Source of the DNA: Pseudomonadota bacterium
GTDB lineage: Bacteria; Pseudomonadota; Gammaproteobacteria; Xanthomonadales; SZUA-38
Length of the DNA stretch: 64,000 nucleotides
Assembly: GCA_039033415.1 (NCBI GenBank)
Contig: JBCCCR010000026.1
Span: forward strand, 44,071 to 108,070
Direction of reading: 5' to 3'
The notes under the pieces are model-generated. The model did no database searches, was not told the origin of the DNA, and saw nothing but the letters and a program-made list of their open reading frames with translations. Shown piece after piece: positions 8,166 to 17,497 of this stretch (the first letter of the stretch is position 1; every line of letters starts with the position of its first letter). The position numbers and the translations under genes are program-made.

Positions 8166-8667
8166 GGCCGGTCACCATCGTTGTGATTTCTTCGAAGCAG
8201 CGCTTCACGTTGTTACCCGTGTGCGAGCTGGTTTCGATCACCCGCAGCCCGCTCGCGCGAATGCGTTCCAGGTCTGCGGCCGAGACTTCAGCACGGTCGG
8301 TCAGGTCGGACTTGTTCACCGCCAGCAGGCAGCTGACGCCGGGAAAGCTGTCTTCGAGACGCGATATGAGGGCTCGGGATGCGGTGACGGTCGGCCGGCG
8401 CGTCCGGTCGCAGACCACGATGCACCCATGCACGCCAGTGAGATACGGGGTCTCAAGTACAAAGCCCCCATCAGCGCAGAGGATGTCCCACACCACCAGT
8501 TCGCGTGTCACGCCGTCAGCTTCGATCTGCCCCACCTCAACCTGAGCACCGGAGCGAATGCGCCGTACGTTCTCGGCGTCGCGGCCGGAAAAGGCACCAA
8601 TGAAGTCGCTCTTGCCGACAGCCGCCTCACCGAGGACGCAGATTTTGATGGGGTTTGGAGCGGACAT
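8158..8667 (-). CDS. Ras/Rab-like small GTPase
   Basis: A 169-residue single-domain GTPase. Seen: G1 GEAAVGKS (13-20), G4 NKSD (118-121) and a G5 ETSS (145-148) that matches the Ras/Rab ETSAK type. The G3 region reads WDILCADGG (60-68), recalling the Rab WDTAGQ motif but without the regular DxxG spacing, so hydrolysis may be slow or need a partner. No lipid-attachment cysteines at the C-terminus. It sits between an OmpR-type regulator (29-base gap) and a hybrid kinase (8-base overlap), an arrangement that ties a eukaryote-like switch GTPase to a phosphorelay. The ATG at 8667 is in good register with the family N-terminus. Confidence 0.85.
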   Translation of the reverse strand: MSAPNPIKICVLGEAAVGKSDFIGAFSGRDAENVRRIRSGAQVEVGQIEADGVTRELVVWDILCADGGFVLETPYLTGVHGCIVVCDRTRRPTVTASRALISRLEDSFPGVSCLLAVNKSDLTDRAEVSAADLERIRASGLRVIETSSHTGNNVKRCFEEITTMVTGHG

Positions 8668-8696
8668 GGCCTTCTGGCGACAGGCTCAAACGCCGC

Positions 8697-9428
8697 TTAC
8701 TGTGCACCCTGTGCAGCGCCGGCGTCTTCGAGGCGCTCCAGCCGATAGCCGTGATGGTAAATGCTCTTGAGGCTCCAGCCCGAATCTTCGGTCAAGCTAA
8801 GCTTCTTCCGCAGACGGCTGATGTGGGTATCCAGCGTGCGGGTCACCACCTGAGCGTTAAGGCCCCAGATCTCTTTGAGCAACACCTCGCGCGGAATAAT
8901 GCGCCCGAGATTGCGAATCAGATAGACGGCCAGTGCAAACTCGCGCCGGGTCAGCGAGACAGGCTCGCCGTTCAGGGTCATCACTTCCCGGTCGGTGTCG
9001 TAGGCGATCGGGCCGACTTCCTTGCGCGCATCGTTGTCGGGGGAATCGATGCCGCTGCGCCGGGCCACCGCGTCGATCCTCGCCAGCGTGACCGGCTGGC
9101 TCAGCGGTTTGGTCAAGTAGTCGTCCGCGCCGCTTTCCAGCGCCTTGACGATATCCTCGTCAGCGTCTCTGGCGGTCAGGAAAATCACCGGCAGCTTGCT
9201 GTCGATGTTTTGCCGAATCCAGCGCAGCACCGAATAGCCGTCGAGCTCCGGCACCTGCCAGTCGAGCAGCACCATGTCGAAGCGGTCCGAGCGCACCGCG
9301 TTGATCAGGTCCGAGCCCCGCGCGTGCCAGTCGACCTCGTGGCCGGCGTCCTCCATCCAGATTTTGACAACTTCAGCCTGGTCATGGTCGTCTTCTAAAA
9401 AGGCGATCTTCAAAGTGGCTTTCCCCAT
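8697..9428 (-). CDS. OmpR/PhoB-family response regulator
   Basis: A 243-residue two-domain regulator. The receiver has ED-D acidic residues at 12-14, phospho-acceptor Asp56 in MVLLDWQVP and Lys in YLTKPLS (about 106). A winged-helix DNA-binding domain covers about 150-235, with the recognition-helix segment VVTRTLDTHISRLRKKL and wing YHHGYRL. First gene of the four-gene phosphorelay set; the lipoprotein gene upstream ends only 30 bases before its ATG, so a longer operon starting at the aminotransferase is possible. Targets unknown. Confidence 0.93.
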   Translation of the reverse strand: MGKATLKIAFLEDDHDQAEVVKIWMEDAGHEVDWHARGSDLINAVRSDRFDMVLLDWQVPELDGYSVLRWIRQNIDSKLPVIFLTARDADEDIVKALESGADDYLTKPLSQPVTLARIDAVARRSGIDSPDNDARKEVGPIAYDTDREVMTLNGEPVSLTRREFALAVYLIRNLGRIIPREVLLKEIWGLNAQVVTRTLDTHISRLRKKLSLTEDSGWSLKSIYHHGYRLERLEDAGAAQGAQ

Positions 9429-9458
9429 TGCCGTCGCGTGGACACTAGTTTACCAGTG

Positions 9459-10838
9459 CTAACGACTGAGCAACACATGTAAAAGATTGTCCTGAAAGGT
9501 AATGTTGCCGGTCAGCTGATCGTGTGATTCGCAGATAAACATCGAGTAGTCGAGCGGAAAGAAGATGTAGCGATGGCGCGGGACCGTCGGGTCAAGGGAA
9601 TTCCTGGCCAGCAGCGACGATTTGGTCACCGTGCCGTCGCCGGGTTCGAGCATCAGTCGCTCATAGTCCACGCCCGGTCGGGGACTGGCAATCCGATCCG
9701 GTTCGAGGCGCAGCACGGATCGGCCTTCCACCTCCTCAACCAGCATCCGTGCCGGCGTCAGCTCGCAGTCCCCGCCGAACAGGATGAGCCGCCATGGCGT
9801 TTCCTCCAGCGGCACGGTCAGCGACCAGACGAAGCGGCGAGCCCGCTCCAGATGCTTCTCAAAATAGCGCTCCAGCGTCTCGAGATGGGCCTCGCCTGCG
9901 GCCGGATCGTCGAATGCGGCGAGAATCCTCTCCCGCACCGCCGGATCGAAAATCGACCAGCCAAAGCGCCGCCAGATCCTCACGGAGAACAGGTCCCGCT
10001 CCAGCTGTTCCCCGCTCGCAGAAATCAGCCAGGCGCCGGCTAGCGGATGGGGAAACAGCTGGTAGACGCTGGGCATGGTGGCCAGCACTTCGGTGGGAAT
10101 GCGGCCAAAGCCGAGCTTTACCCCCTCGATGAAGCCGCGTACGGAGTTCACCGACCCCATGTTGGGCGTGCCGAGCAGGATGACCCGCCGAACCCGGCTG
10201 GCGCCCCAGAGATTGACCGGAAACTCGTTGTCGTCCAGCACGTCGGTCGGGCCGTAGCGAAGGTAATAGCGCGTCAGCAGCCCGCCCATGCTGTGCGCCA
10301 CGATATCGACCTTGAGTTCTGGCTGGCAATAGTCCTCGCGAATCTGGTTGATAAACGCGTCCAGCCGCGCGGCGTTTTCCACGTTGTCGCGGCGCCAGTC
10401 ATAGCGGAAGACGTAGAACCGCCTCGCGCCCATGGCGACCGGCCGCCCCGGCTCGCCGCGCTCAAACTTGCCGGCCTCGGTCAGCACCTCGATCACCCGG
10501 CCGTAAAAATCGGTGCCGGCGGCGCGGTCGAAGATGGCATAGGGCTCCAGTCCGTCGCTGACCGGCTCGAGCGTGGCGGGATCAATCGGGAGCGCCAGAT
10601 CGCTGTAGTTGCTGAACAGCAGCTTGCGCAGTTGCCCGACCCAGATTTCCTGAAGTCCATCGGCGGTGCGCAGCCGAGAGCCAAGAATGCCGTGGATCAG
10701 CACCACCGGCGGCTGATCACCGCCGGCGGTGGCGGAGCCGTAGAGACGGGCAAGATCCGGTCGGCTGGCGCGCGTGCCGCAGCTGGCCAGCAGCAGCGCC
10801 GCGAGCACGATGACCAGCGTGTGGCCCGCGCGACTCAC
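9459..10838 (-). CDS. LCAT/PDAT-like lipase or acyltransferase lipoprotein
   Basis: A 459-residue alpha/beta hydrolase with a lipoprotein signal peptide: lipobox LASC with Cys20. The fold starts with the oxyanion segment VVLIHGILGS (45-54); the nucleophile Ser183 is in AHSMGG, followed by LLTRYYLRYG. The GDGTV segment near residue 400 probably holds the catalytic Asp region, and the final His is likely in the C-terminal SHDQL. This layout is that of lecithin:cholesterol acyltransferase relatives, which act on phospholipids or other lipid esters. Expected location is a membrane facing the periplasm. It overlaps the aminotransferase gene by 4 bases (ATGA type). Confidence 0.78.
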   Translation of the reverse strand: MSRAGHTLVIVLAALLLASCGTRASRPDLARLYGSATAGGDQPPVVLIHGILGSRLRTADGLQEIWVGQLRKLLFSNYSDLALPIDPATLEPVSDGLEPYAIFDRAAGTDFYGRVIEVLTEAGKFERGEPGRPVAMGARRFYVFRYDWRRDNVENAARLDAFINQIREDYCQPELKVDIVAHSMGGLLTRYYLRYGPTDVLDDNEFPVNLWGASRVRRVILLGTPNMGSVNSVRGFIEGVKLGFGRIPTEVLATMPSVYQLFPHPLAGAWLISASGEQLERDLFSVRIWRRFGWSIFDPAVRERILAAFDDPAAGEAHLETLERYFEKHLERARRFVWSLTVPLEETPWRLILFGGDCELTPARMLVEEVEGRSVLRLEPDRIASPRPGVDYERLMLEPGDGTVTKSSLLARNSLDPTVPRHRYIFFPLDYSMFICESHDQLTGNITFQDNLLHVLLSR

Positions 10839-11983
10839 AGGACCGAAGCCACCATATTCAGCACGTCGTCAATATGCTGTGGGGGCGTTGAGTAATGGGG
10901 TGAAAGGCGCAGCAGCCCGCCGCGGACGGCGCAAAACACGCCTTTTTCGCTGAGCGCGTTGTAGGCATCGCGGGTTGCGTTTTCATCGCCGAGGCTGAAG
11001 GCGACGATACCGGCGTGCTGCGCCGAATCTGCGGGTGTCCGGACGTCTACGCCCAGGTCGGCCAGGCCGCCCAGCAAGCGCTTGGTGTGGCCGCGGATGA
11101 TGTGTTCCACGCTGTCGGCGCCGAGTTCCTGATAAAGCGACAGGCTGGCCTCCAGCGCCACAATGCCCACCGTATTGAGGGTGCCGGCCTCCAGTCCTCG
11201 GCCGTCGCTCGCCGTTTCGCTGAGCGCGCCGGCAAACTTGAACGGCTCGCTCACCATGCGCCAGCCGACCTGGGTCGGCTTGAGGGCCTGGCGCAGCGAG
11301 TCGCTCAGGTAGAGAAACCCGACGCCCTCGGCTGAGAGAAGCCACTTGTGGGACCCGCACGCCACCGCGTCGACCGGACAGTCCGTCACGTCCAGCGGAA
11401 ACGCACCGAGACTCTGTATGGCGTCAACCACCAGCAGGATGCCTCGTTCTCGGCAATGCTGGCTGAGTTCCTTCAGCAGCAGCGCCGTACCGTTCGCGTA
11501 CTGAACGGTGCTGACCGAAATCAAGCGGGTCTGTGGCGTGGTCGCTTCGATCAATGCCTCGTGCACCGGCTGGCCTGGCTGTCGCTTCACCGAATCGACG
11601 GTGACCGAGGCTGGCGTGCAGTGATCCCAGCACCATTGATTGGACGAAAACTCCTCGCTGAGGACCAGCACGCGATCCCCGTCTCGCCAGTCAAGTCCGG
11701 CGGCGATCCGCGAAAGCCCCTCGCTGGTGTTTTTGGTCAGGCTGACCTGGCTGCCGTCGGAAGCCCCGATGAGATCACCCAGTCGCTGGCGCAGCCGCTG
11801 TTCGGCCCCGTACCAGTCCAGCCAGTTGGCCATGATGCGCGTATTGCTCCCCTGGGCCAGCTCGGTGACCCGCTGGACGGTTCGGAGCGGCCAGGGGCCG
11901 ATCGCCGCGTGATTGAGATACCAGATTCCGGGCTGCTGTTGGAACTCCTGGTCGATCAGCTGGGTCTGAGCTTGGCTGGTCAT
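10835..11983 (-). CDS. class V PLP-dependent aminotransferase (cysteine-desulfurase fold)
   Basis: A 382-residue fold-type I PLP enzyme. The Schiff-base Lys is Lys213 in ACGSHKWLL, preceded by the cofactor-binding Asp and Gln of VVDAIQSLGAFP. SLTKNTSEG near residue 85 is the phosphate-binding region. Related proteins include cysteine desulfurases, isopenicillin-N epimerase-like enzymes and kynureninase relatives. I see no clear cysteine-bearing active-site loop, so cysteine desulfurase activity is doubtful. I chose the ATG at 11983; a GTG four codons upstream is the alternative. Divergent from rpoE. Confidence 0.8.
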   Translation of the reverse strand: MTSQAQTQLIDQEFQQQPGIWYLNHAAIGPWPLRTVQRVTELAQGSNTRIMANWLDWYGAEQRLRQRLGDLIGASDGSQVSLTKNTSEGLSRIAAGLDWRDGDRVLVLSEEFSSNQWCWDHCTPASVTVDSVKRQPGQPVHEALIEATTPQTRLISVSTVQYANGTALLLKELSQHCRERGILLVVDAIQSLGAFPLDVTDCPVDAVACGSHKWLLSAEGVGFLYLSDSLRQALKPTQVGWRMVSEPFKFAGALSETASDGRGLEAGTLNTVGIVALEASLSLYQELGADSVEHIIRGHTKRLLGGLADLGVDVRTPADSAQHAGIVAFSLGDENATRDAYNALSEKGVFCAVRGGLLRLSPHYSTPPQHIDDVLNMVASVL

Positions 11984-12182
11984 GATTTCCCGCACGGTGA
12001 GGTCGCTGCGATTCTAACCCAAGGTCAGGATCGAATCGGATCCAATCGAGGTTCGTAGCGGGGCGCTTTGGCGATGCTGAAAGGGCCGGCTGACAAGGGG
12101 CGCGGCGCCTTGACCGGTGGGAGTGCCATGCTATGGTTGCGCCGCCGGCGCAGGCCGCATGCTGACCCGTTTGGCGGGTTAC

Positions 12183-12210
12183 GAACTATCGATCGACATT
12201 GGTGTCTAGA
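12183..12210 (+). promoter_or_regulatory. candidate sigma-E (RpoE) promoter
   Basis: GAACTA (12183-12188), 16-base spacer, TCTAGA (12205-12210). The known sigma-E consensus is GAACTT, about 16 bases, TCTGA. It lies 65 bases before the rpoE start and is correctly oriented, which fits autoregulation of the rpoE-rseA-rseB operon. Confidence 0.5.
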
Positions 12211-12274
12211 GAGTAAGAGCGGCGTGGGACCGCCGCCTGGAACCTCTGGGCTCCGGGGAAGGAGCTTGGCCCGG

Positions 12275-12868
12275 ATGGGCGAGAAACAGGTAGACCAGCT
12301 ACTGGTTGAACGGGTACAGCAGGGCGACAAGAGAGCGTTCGACCTGCTGGTACTGAAATATCAGCACAAGATCGTGAATCTGATATCTCGGTACGTCAAA
12401 GACCCGAGCGAGAACCAGGATGTGGCGCAGGAGGCGTTTATCAAAGCCTACCGGGCCATCGGCCGGTTTCGCGGAGACAGCGCGTTCTACACCTGGATGT
12501 ATCGCATCGCCATCAACACGGCCAAGAACTACCTGGTCGCGCAGGGGCGCCGACCGCCGGCGACCGATATCGAGCCCGGCGACGCCGAATTGTTCGATTT
12601 GGACACTCGGCTGAAAGACCGCGACACCCCCGAGCGGGAGTTGCTGAAAGACGAAATTGAGCAGACGGTTTTTGCTGCCATTGAGGACCTGCCGGAAGAC
12701 CTGCGAACGGCGATTACGCTGCGGGAGATGGAAGGCATGAGCTACGAGGAAATTGCGGTGACCATGGACTGCCCGATCGGCACCGTGCGATCACGGATTT
12801 TTCGAGCGAGAGAGGCGATAGATCAGCGGCTTGCGCCGCTGCTGGATCAGAAAGAGGATCGAGGTTGA
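12275..12868 (+). CDS. rpoE: extracytoplasmic-stress sigma factor RpoE
   Basis: A 197-residue ECF sigma factor of the RpoE/AlgU type, recruiting RNA polymerase to envelope-stress promoters. Region 2 covers about 10-95 (DLLVLKYQHKIVNLISRYV; DVAQEAFIKAYRAI; FYTWMYRIAINTAKNYL) and region 4 about 130-190 (LREMEGMSYEEIA; GTVRSRIFRAREA). I chose the ATG at 12275, ten bases after GGAAGGAG; the frame is open upstream to 12068 but that part is arginine-rich leader. The stop overlaps the rseA start (TGATG). A sigma-E-like promoter lies 65 bases upstream. Confidence 0.97.
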   Translation: MGEKQVDQLLVERVQQGDKRAFDLLVLKYQHKIVNLISRYVKDPSENQDVAQEAFIKAYRAIGRFRGDSAFYTWMYRIAINTAKNYLVAQGRRPPATDIEPGDAELFDLDTRLKDRDTPERELLKDEIEQTVFAAIEDLPEDLRTAITLREMEGMSYEEIAVTMDCPIGTVRSRIFRAREAIDQRLAPLLDQKEDRG

Positions 12869-13548
12869 TGGAGAAGCAGCACACAGGGGAATTGTGCGAA
12901 TCGCTTTGCCGCCTGATGGACGGCGAAGCAGAAGCCAGCGAAGCGCAGTTCATGCTGCGACGACTGGGTCATGATGAAGAGCTGTCGCAGCGGTGGGAAC
13001 GATACCACCTCGTGCGCAGCGTCCTGCGCGACCACCGTTGCGCGTCGCTGGACGGATTTGCTGCGCGGGTGTCCGCTGGCGTCGCCCAGGAGCCAACGCC
13101 GGAGCCGGATGCGCAGCAAAATCCCGCATCGCCAGCGCACGGTGAGGCCACAGGCACGGGCCTGCGTCGCTGGCTCCAGCCGGCAGCCGGTGCAGCTGTG
13201 GCGGCTAGCGTAGCGGTGCTGGCCTTCAACGCGTGGCAGCCTGACGTGGTTGCGCCGGGTGGAAACACGGCGCCCCAGTCGCTTTTGTCTCAGGGCATCG
13301 ACGATCCGACGGCTGACGTTGAGGGTCGGGTTGGCCCAGCCGCCTCGTCGCTGGCGGTACCGGCTGCCGTTGGATCCACCAACGAGCAGCTTCAGAAGTA
13401 CCTGATTCGCCATACGCAGGTGTCGGCGACCGGACACCGGCTGCCGCTGATCTACATGGTCAGCGAAACCGAGACCGCCGACGTCAGTCTTTCGGCCGAG
13501 CCTGCCGAGGCTCCGCCACCCGACCCGCAGGCATCGAGCGAGCCCTGA
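12868..13548 (+). CDS. rseA: anti-sigma-E factor RseA (MucA-like)
   Basis: A 226-residue inner-membrane anti-sigma factor. The N-terminal RseA domain (about 5-55; LCRLMDGEAEASEAQ, LRRLGHDEELSQRWERY) should hold RpoE in the cytoplasm. A single membrane helix lies at about 105-122 (AAGAAVAASVAVLAF) and the rest faces the periplasm, where RseB binds and DegS-type proteolysis starts. The ATG at 12868 overlaps the rpoE stop; the frame also allows a TTG one codon earlier. The periplasmic tail is Pro/Ala-rich and ends PDPQASSEP. Confidence 0.93.
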   Translation: MEKQHTGELCESLCRLMDGEAEASEAQFMLRRLGHDEELSQRWERYHLVRSVLRDHRCASLDGFAARVSAGVAQEPTPEPDAQQNPASPAHGEATGTGLRRWLQPAAGAAVAASVAVLAFNAWQPDVVAPGGNTAPQSLLSQGIDDPTADVEGRVGPAASSLAVPAAVGSTNEQLQKYLIRHTQVSATGHRLPLIYMVSETETADVSLSAEPAEAPPPDPQASSEP

Positions 13549-13560
13549 CGGCAGGGAGTC

Positions 13561-14568
13561 ATGCCCGGTCCGGACCGATTCTCGGCCCTCGTGCGCAGCG
13601 GCTGTCTGCTCACGGCACTCCTGCTGCCGCTGCTCGCTACGGCCGAGGACAGCGCGCTGGCCGCCAAGCGCTGGCTCGACCAGATGGCGAGCGCGGTCAG
13701 CAACCTGACCTATCGCGGCACGCTGATCTACCTGCGCCGCAACCAGGTCGACTCACTGAAGATCTATCACCGCGTGGACGAGACCGGCATGCGGGAACGA
13801 CTCGTGGCGCTCAACGGCAGCCCTCGCGAGATCCTGCGAGACAACAACTCCGTCCGCTGTATCTTTCCTGATCGCCGCTCTGTTCTGATCGATACCCGAA
13901 TCGCTGAACGGCTTTTCCCCGTGATACCGGCGGATCTATTCAGCCTGTCGGAAGGGCGCTACAAGCTGTCGTTGGACGGCGCCGACCGCGTGGCGCAGCT
14001 CGAGGCTCAGGTTGTGCGGATCGCTGCTGCTGACAACTTCCGCTTTGGCTATCGGCTGTGGCTGGAAAAAAATACCGGCATGCTTCTCAAGTCGAGCCTG
14101 ATCAACCGCCAGGGGAAGGCGATCGAGCAGGTGTTGTTTACCGATATTGAGATCGGGGCGGTGATCAGCGATCAGGATCTTTTGCCGGACATCACGAGCG
14201 ATGGTTATGTGGAGGTCGCACTGCCGGACCTGAAAACCAGCACACCGCCCGATTCGGCCCCGCGATGGCGCGTCACCGAGCTGCCGGTCGGCTTTCAGCC
14301 GCTGGCACAGCGCAGGGCGGGGCCGCTCAGCCATCTGACCTTCAGCGACGGTCTGGCCGTGGTGTCCTTGTATGTTGAGCCCGCCGGTGCCGGTCAGACT
14401 GCGCCCCGAGGCTACTCGCGCGTCGGCGCCATGAATATTCTCTCGCAGATGCGGGGCGGCTTTGCGGTGACGGCGGTCGGCGAGGTGCCTCCCCCGACCC
14501 TGGAGATGATGGTGAGCTCCGTAGCCCAGCAGCCGGGTTTCGGGCCGGCGCGGGCCAACGTTCCCTGA
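13561..14568 (+). CDS. rseB: periplasmic sigma-E regulator RseB (MucB-like)
   Basis: A 335-residue exported protein with a signal peptide over about 1-29 (LLTALLLPLLATA). The large LolA-like lipid-sensing domain begins with the characteristic ASAVSNLTYRGTLIYLRRNQ (about 41-60), and the C-terminal RseA-binding domain covers about 225-325. RseB shields RseA from cleavage until envelope stress releases it. Twelve bases separate it from rseA. No MucD/DegP gene follows; the next gene is lepA after a 218-base gap. Confidence 0.94.
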   Translation: MPGPDRFSALVRSGCLLTALLLPLLATAEDSALAAKRWLDQMASAVSNLTYRGTLIYLRRNQVDSLKIYHRVDETGMRERLVALNGSPREILRDNNSVRCIFPDRRSVLIDTRIAERLFPVIPADLFSLSEGRYKLSLDGADRVAQLEAQVVRIAAADNFRFGYRLWLEKNTGMLLKSSLINRQGKAIEQVLFTDIEIGAVISDQDLLPDITSDGYVEVALPDLKTSTPPDSAPRWRVTELPVGFQPLAQRRAGPLSHLTFSDGLAVVSLYVEPAGAGQTAPRGYSRVGAMNILSQMRGGFAVTAVGEVPPPTLEMMVSSVAQQPGFGPARANVP

Positions 14569-14786
14569 GCCGCAACAGCGGCGTAAACCCGCCGGACTTT
14601 CATCACGCCGCGCTCAGACGTTTGCCGGTAAGCTCGCTCGGCGCGTAAAATAGGGGATTCGGCCTTCGGTCCTGGATCGGAGGCTTTTGTTTTTCTTGAG
14701 GACGCGTTTGGCTGTTCTTCCTGGGTTGCCTGCCCCCTTTGCTGTCCTGACGGCAACCGGCAGGCCGGCACAACGAGGTTGTTGAC

Positions 14787-16592
14787 TTGACCGCGCAAGC
14801 GAACATTCGAAACTTTTCCATCATTGCTCATGTCGACCACGGCAAGTCGACGCTGGCCGACCGATTTATCCAGGTCTGCGGCGGGCTGTCGGAGCGCGAG
14901 ATGGCTGAGCAGGTGCTCGACTCGATGGATCTTGAGCGGGAGCGTGGCATTACGATCAAGGCGCAGTCGGTGTCGCTGAATTTCACCGCTGCTGACGGTG
15001 AGAGCTATCTACTGAACTTCATCGACACCCCCGGCCACGTCGACTTCTCCTATGAGGTATCGCGATCGCTTGCGGCCTGTGAAGGCGCGTTGCTGGTGGT
15101 GGATGCCGCGCACGGCGTTGAGGCGCAGAGCGTGGCGAACTGCTACACGGCAGTGGAGCAGGGGCTGGAGGTGCTGCCGATTCTGAACAAGATCGACCTG
15201 CCCTCAGCGGAGCCCGAACGAGTTGCGCAGGAAATCGAGGACGTCATCGGCATCGATGCCACCGATGCGCTGCAGGTCAGCGCCAAGACGGGGAAGGGCG
15301 TCGCCGAGGTGCTGGAGATGCTGGTCCAGCAGGTGCCCCCGCCGGCCGGCGAACCCGACGGTGAACTCCGGGCACTGATTATCGACTCATGGTTCGACAA
15401 CTATCTCGGCGTGGTCTCGCTGGTCCGCGTTAAAGACGGGGTGCTGCGCAAGGGTGACAAGATCCGCATGATGTCCACAGGCCAGTCCTACCAGGCAGAA
15501 GGTCTGGGCATCTTCACGCCCAAGCGCGAGGTGCGCGACTTCCTCAGGGCCGGCGAAGTGGGTTTTGTGAGCGCTTCGGTCAAAGATGTCCATGGTGCGC
15601 CGGTGGGCGACACCATCACGCATGAGCGGGCCCCGGCTGCGGAACCGCTGCCCGGCTTCCAGCGGGTTCAGCCACGGGTGTTTGCGGGCCTGTTCCCGAC
15701 CAGCTCGGATGACTATGCCGGACTGCGCGAAGCGCTGGACAAGCTGCAGATCAACGATACGGCGCTCATGTTTGAGCCGGAAACCAGCGAGGCGCTGGGT
15801 TTTGGATTCCGCTGCGGCTTCCTGGGTATGCTGCACATGGAGATCGTTCAGGAGCGTCTCGAACGGGAGTACAACCTCGACCTCGTCACGACGGCGCCCA
15901 CCGTGATCTACGAAATCGTGGGCACCGATGGCGACGTCACAAAGCTCGACAATCCGGCTCAGCTACCGCCACAAAACAAGATCGAGGAGATTCGCGAGCC
16001 GATCATCCTGGGCAATATTCTGGTCCCGCCTGACTATGTCGGAGGCGTGATTGGCCTGTGCGAAGAAAAGCGCGGCGTTCAGCGTCAGATCCAGTACATG
16101 GGGACGCAGGTTTCGATCAGCTATGAGCTGCCGTTGAGTGAGGTGGTGCTGGACTTTTTTGACCGTCTGAAGTCGGTCAGCCGCGGCTATGCCTCGTTTG
16201 ACTATGACTTCCTGCGCTTTGACGCGGGACCTTTTGTGCGGGTCGACATTCTGATCAACGGGGAGCGGGTGGACGCGCTGTCGGTGATTGTCCACCAGAG
16301 CGAGTCTCAGCGGCGGGGGCGCCAGCTTGCTGAGGCGATGAAAGCGCTGATACCACGACAGATGTTTGAGGTCGCAATTCAGGCGGCCATCGGGGCCCAC
16401 GTCGTCGCCCGCACAAACGTGAAAGCGCTACGCAAAAACGTCACCGCGAAGTGTTATGGTGGCGACGTTTCGCGCAAGCGAAAGCTCCTGGAAAAACAAA
16501 AAGCCGGCAAGAAACGGATGAAGCAGGTCGGCCGGGTGGAGATTCCCCAGGAAGCTTTTCTGGCGGTCTTGCGGGCCGAAGACCGTTCCTGA
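14787..16592 (+). CDS. lepA: translation elongation factor 4 (LepA)
   Basis: A 601-residue ribosomal GTPase that back-translocates stalled ribosomes. G1 AHVDHGKST, switch [10 protein letters not shown]3 DTPGHVDF, G4 NKID are all present, followed by the LepA-specific C-terminal domain with [17 protein letters not shown] near the end. Start is TTG at 14787 ([15 protein letters not shown]), eight bases after GAGG; no ATG is available near the conserved N-terminus. It heads the lepA-lepB-DUF4845-rnc-era-recO-pdxJ run typical of gammaproteobacteria. The 218 bases upstream hold no gene that I can support. Confidence 0.98.
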   Translation: MTAQANIRNFSIIAHVDHGKSTLADRFIQVCGGLSEREMAEQVLDSMDLERERGITIKAQSVSLNFTAADGESYLLNFIDTPGHVDFSYEVSRSLAACEGALLVVDAAHGVEAQSVANCYTAVEQGLEVLPILNKIDLPSAEPERVAQEIEDVIGIDATDALQVSAKTGKGVAEVLEMLVQQVPPPAGEPDGELRALIIDSWFDNYLGVVSLVRVKDGVLRKGDKIRMMSTGQSYQAEGLGIFTPKREVRDFLRAGEVGFVSASVKDVHGAPVGDTITHERAPAAEPLPGFQRVQPRVFAGLFPTSSDDYAGLREALDKLQINDTALMFEPETSEALGFGFRCGFLGMLHMEIVQERLEREYNLDLVTTAPTVIYEIVGTDGDVTKLDNPAQLPPQNKIEEIREPIILGNILVPPDYVGGVIGLCEEKRGVQRQIQYMGTQVSISYELPLSEVVLDFFDRLKSVSRGYASFDYDFLRFDAGPFVRVDILINGERVDALSVIVHQSESQRRGRQLAEAMKALIPRQMFEVAIQAAIGAHVVARTNVKALRKNVTAKCYGGDVSRKRKLLEKQKAGKKRMKQVGRVEIPQEAFLAVLRAEDRS

Positions 16593-16651
16593 CGCCGCAT
16601 CGCCAGTCTGCCGGGGCTGCCCGCAATAACAAGATATGACGGGGTTTGACT

Positions 16652-17452
16652 ATGCATTTTGATTTCGCCGCAATTCTGGTGATCCTCACGGGCGTGACGG
16701 GCGCAATCTGGGCGCTGGACTCGCTGCTGCTGGCGCCGAAACGCCGCGCTGCGCTGGCGGGCGGTGGGACTGACGAAACCGCCGGCGAGGCCAAAGAGCC
16801 GGTGGTGGTCGAGTATGCGCGGTCCTTCTTTCCGGTCATCCTGATCGTGCTCGTGATCCGGTCTTTTCTCGCAGAGCCGTTCCGGATTCCCTCCGATTCC
16901 ATGATGCCAACGCTGCTCGACGGCGACCTGATCCTGGTCAACAAGTTTTCCTACGGGATTCGGTTGCCGGTCATCGATACCAAGGTCATCGAGCTGGGTT
17001 CGCCCGAGCGCGGTGACGTGGTGGTGTTCCGCTATCCTGAAAACCCCGCCCAGGACTACATCAAGCGCATCGTCGGCGTTCCCGGCGACGTGGTGGAATA
17101 CCGCAACAAACGCCTTTACCTGAACGGCACTTTGGTCGATACCCAAATAACCGGGACCTATGTGCCCGAGAAAGGGACCTCGCGCATCCGCCAACAAAAC
17201 GCGCTGGAAAAGCTGCCGGGCCGCGAGCACAACATTTTGCTGACGCCCGCCGCGCTGAATCCGCCTTTTGGCAGCAACCGATGGGAAGTCGGCGAAGACG
17301 AGTATTTTGTGCTGGGTGACAACCGCGACAACAGTCGTGACAGCCGCTACTGGGGCTTTGTGCCGGACCGAAATCTGGTGGGCAAGGCCTTTTTTATCTG
17401 GATGCACTTAAGTCCCAGCGGCTTTGATCGCATAGGAACAGTGATCAAATAA
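16652..17452 (+). CDS. lepB: signal peptidase I (LepB)
   Basis: A 266-residue inner-membrane Ser/Lys protease that removes signal peptides. Two N-terminal membrane helices (about 5-28 and 58-76), then box B with catalytic Ser83 in IPSDSMMPTL, box D with the general base Lys138 in DYIKRIVGVPGD, and box E GDNRDNSRDSRYWG. I chose the ATG at 16652, seven bases after ACGGGG; a TTG two codons upstream is the alternative. A small hairpin, CTAAGG/CCTTAG at 17455-17471, follows the stop. Confidence 0.97.
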   Translation: MHFDFAAILVILTGVTGAIWALDSLLLAPKRRAALAGGGTDETAGEAKEPVVVEYARSFFPVILIVLVIRSFLAEPFRIPSDSMMPTLLDGDLILVNKFSYGIRLPVIDTKVIELGSPERGDVVVFRYPENPAQDYIKRIVGVPGDVVEYRNKRLYLNGTLVDTQITGTYVPEKGTSRIRQQNALEKLPGREHNILLTPAALNPPFGSNRWEVGEDEYFVLGDNRDNSRDSRYWGFVPDRNLVGKAFFIWMHLSPSGFDRIGTVIK

Positions 17453-17497
17453 TGCTAAGGTTTTCCCTTAGATATTAGCCCCTTTGGAGGCATTTCT

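Noticed and set aside
12138..12152. TGCGCC-GCC-GGCGCA hairpin before rpoE as a terminator
   Set aside because: No T-run follows and it lies upstream of the sigma-E-like promoter in a divergent region.
12068..12274. N-terminal extension of RpoE
   Set aside because: The frame is open but encodes an Arg-rich stretch unlike sigma factors, and a good ribosome-binding site marks the ATG at 12275.
17455..17471. CTAAGG/CCTTAG hairpin after lepB as a terminator
   Set aside because: Only six pairs and no T-run after it; the following gene is likely in the same operon.
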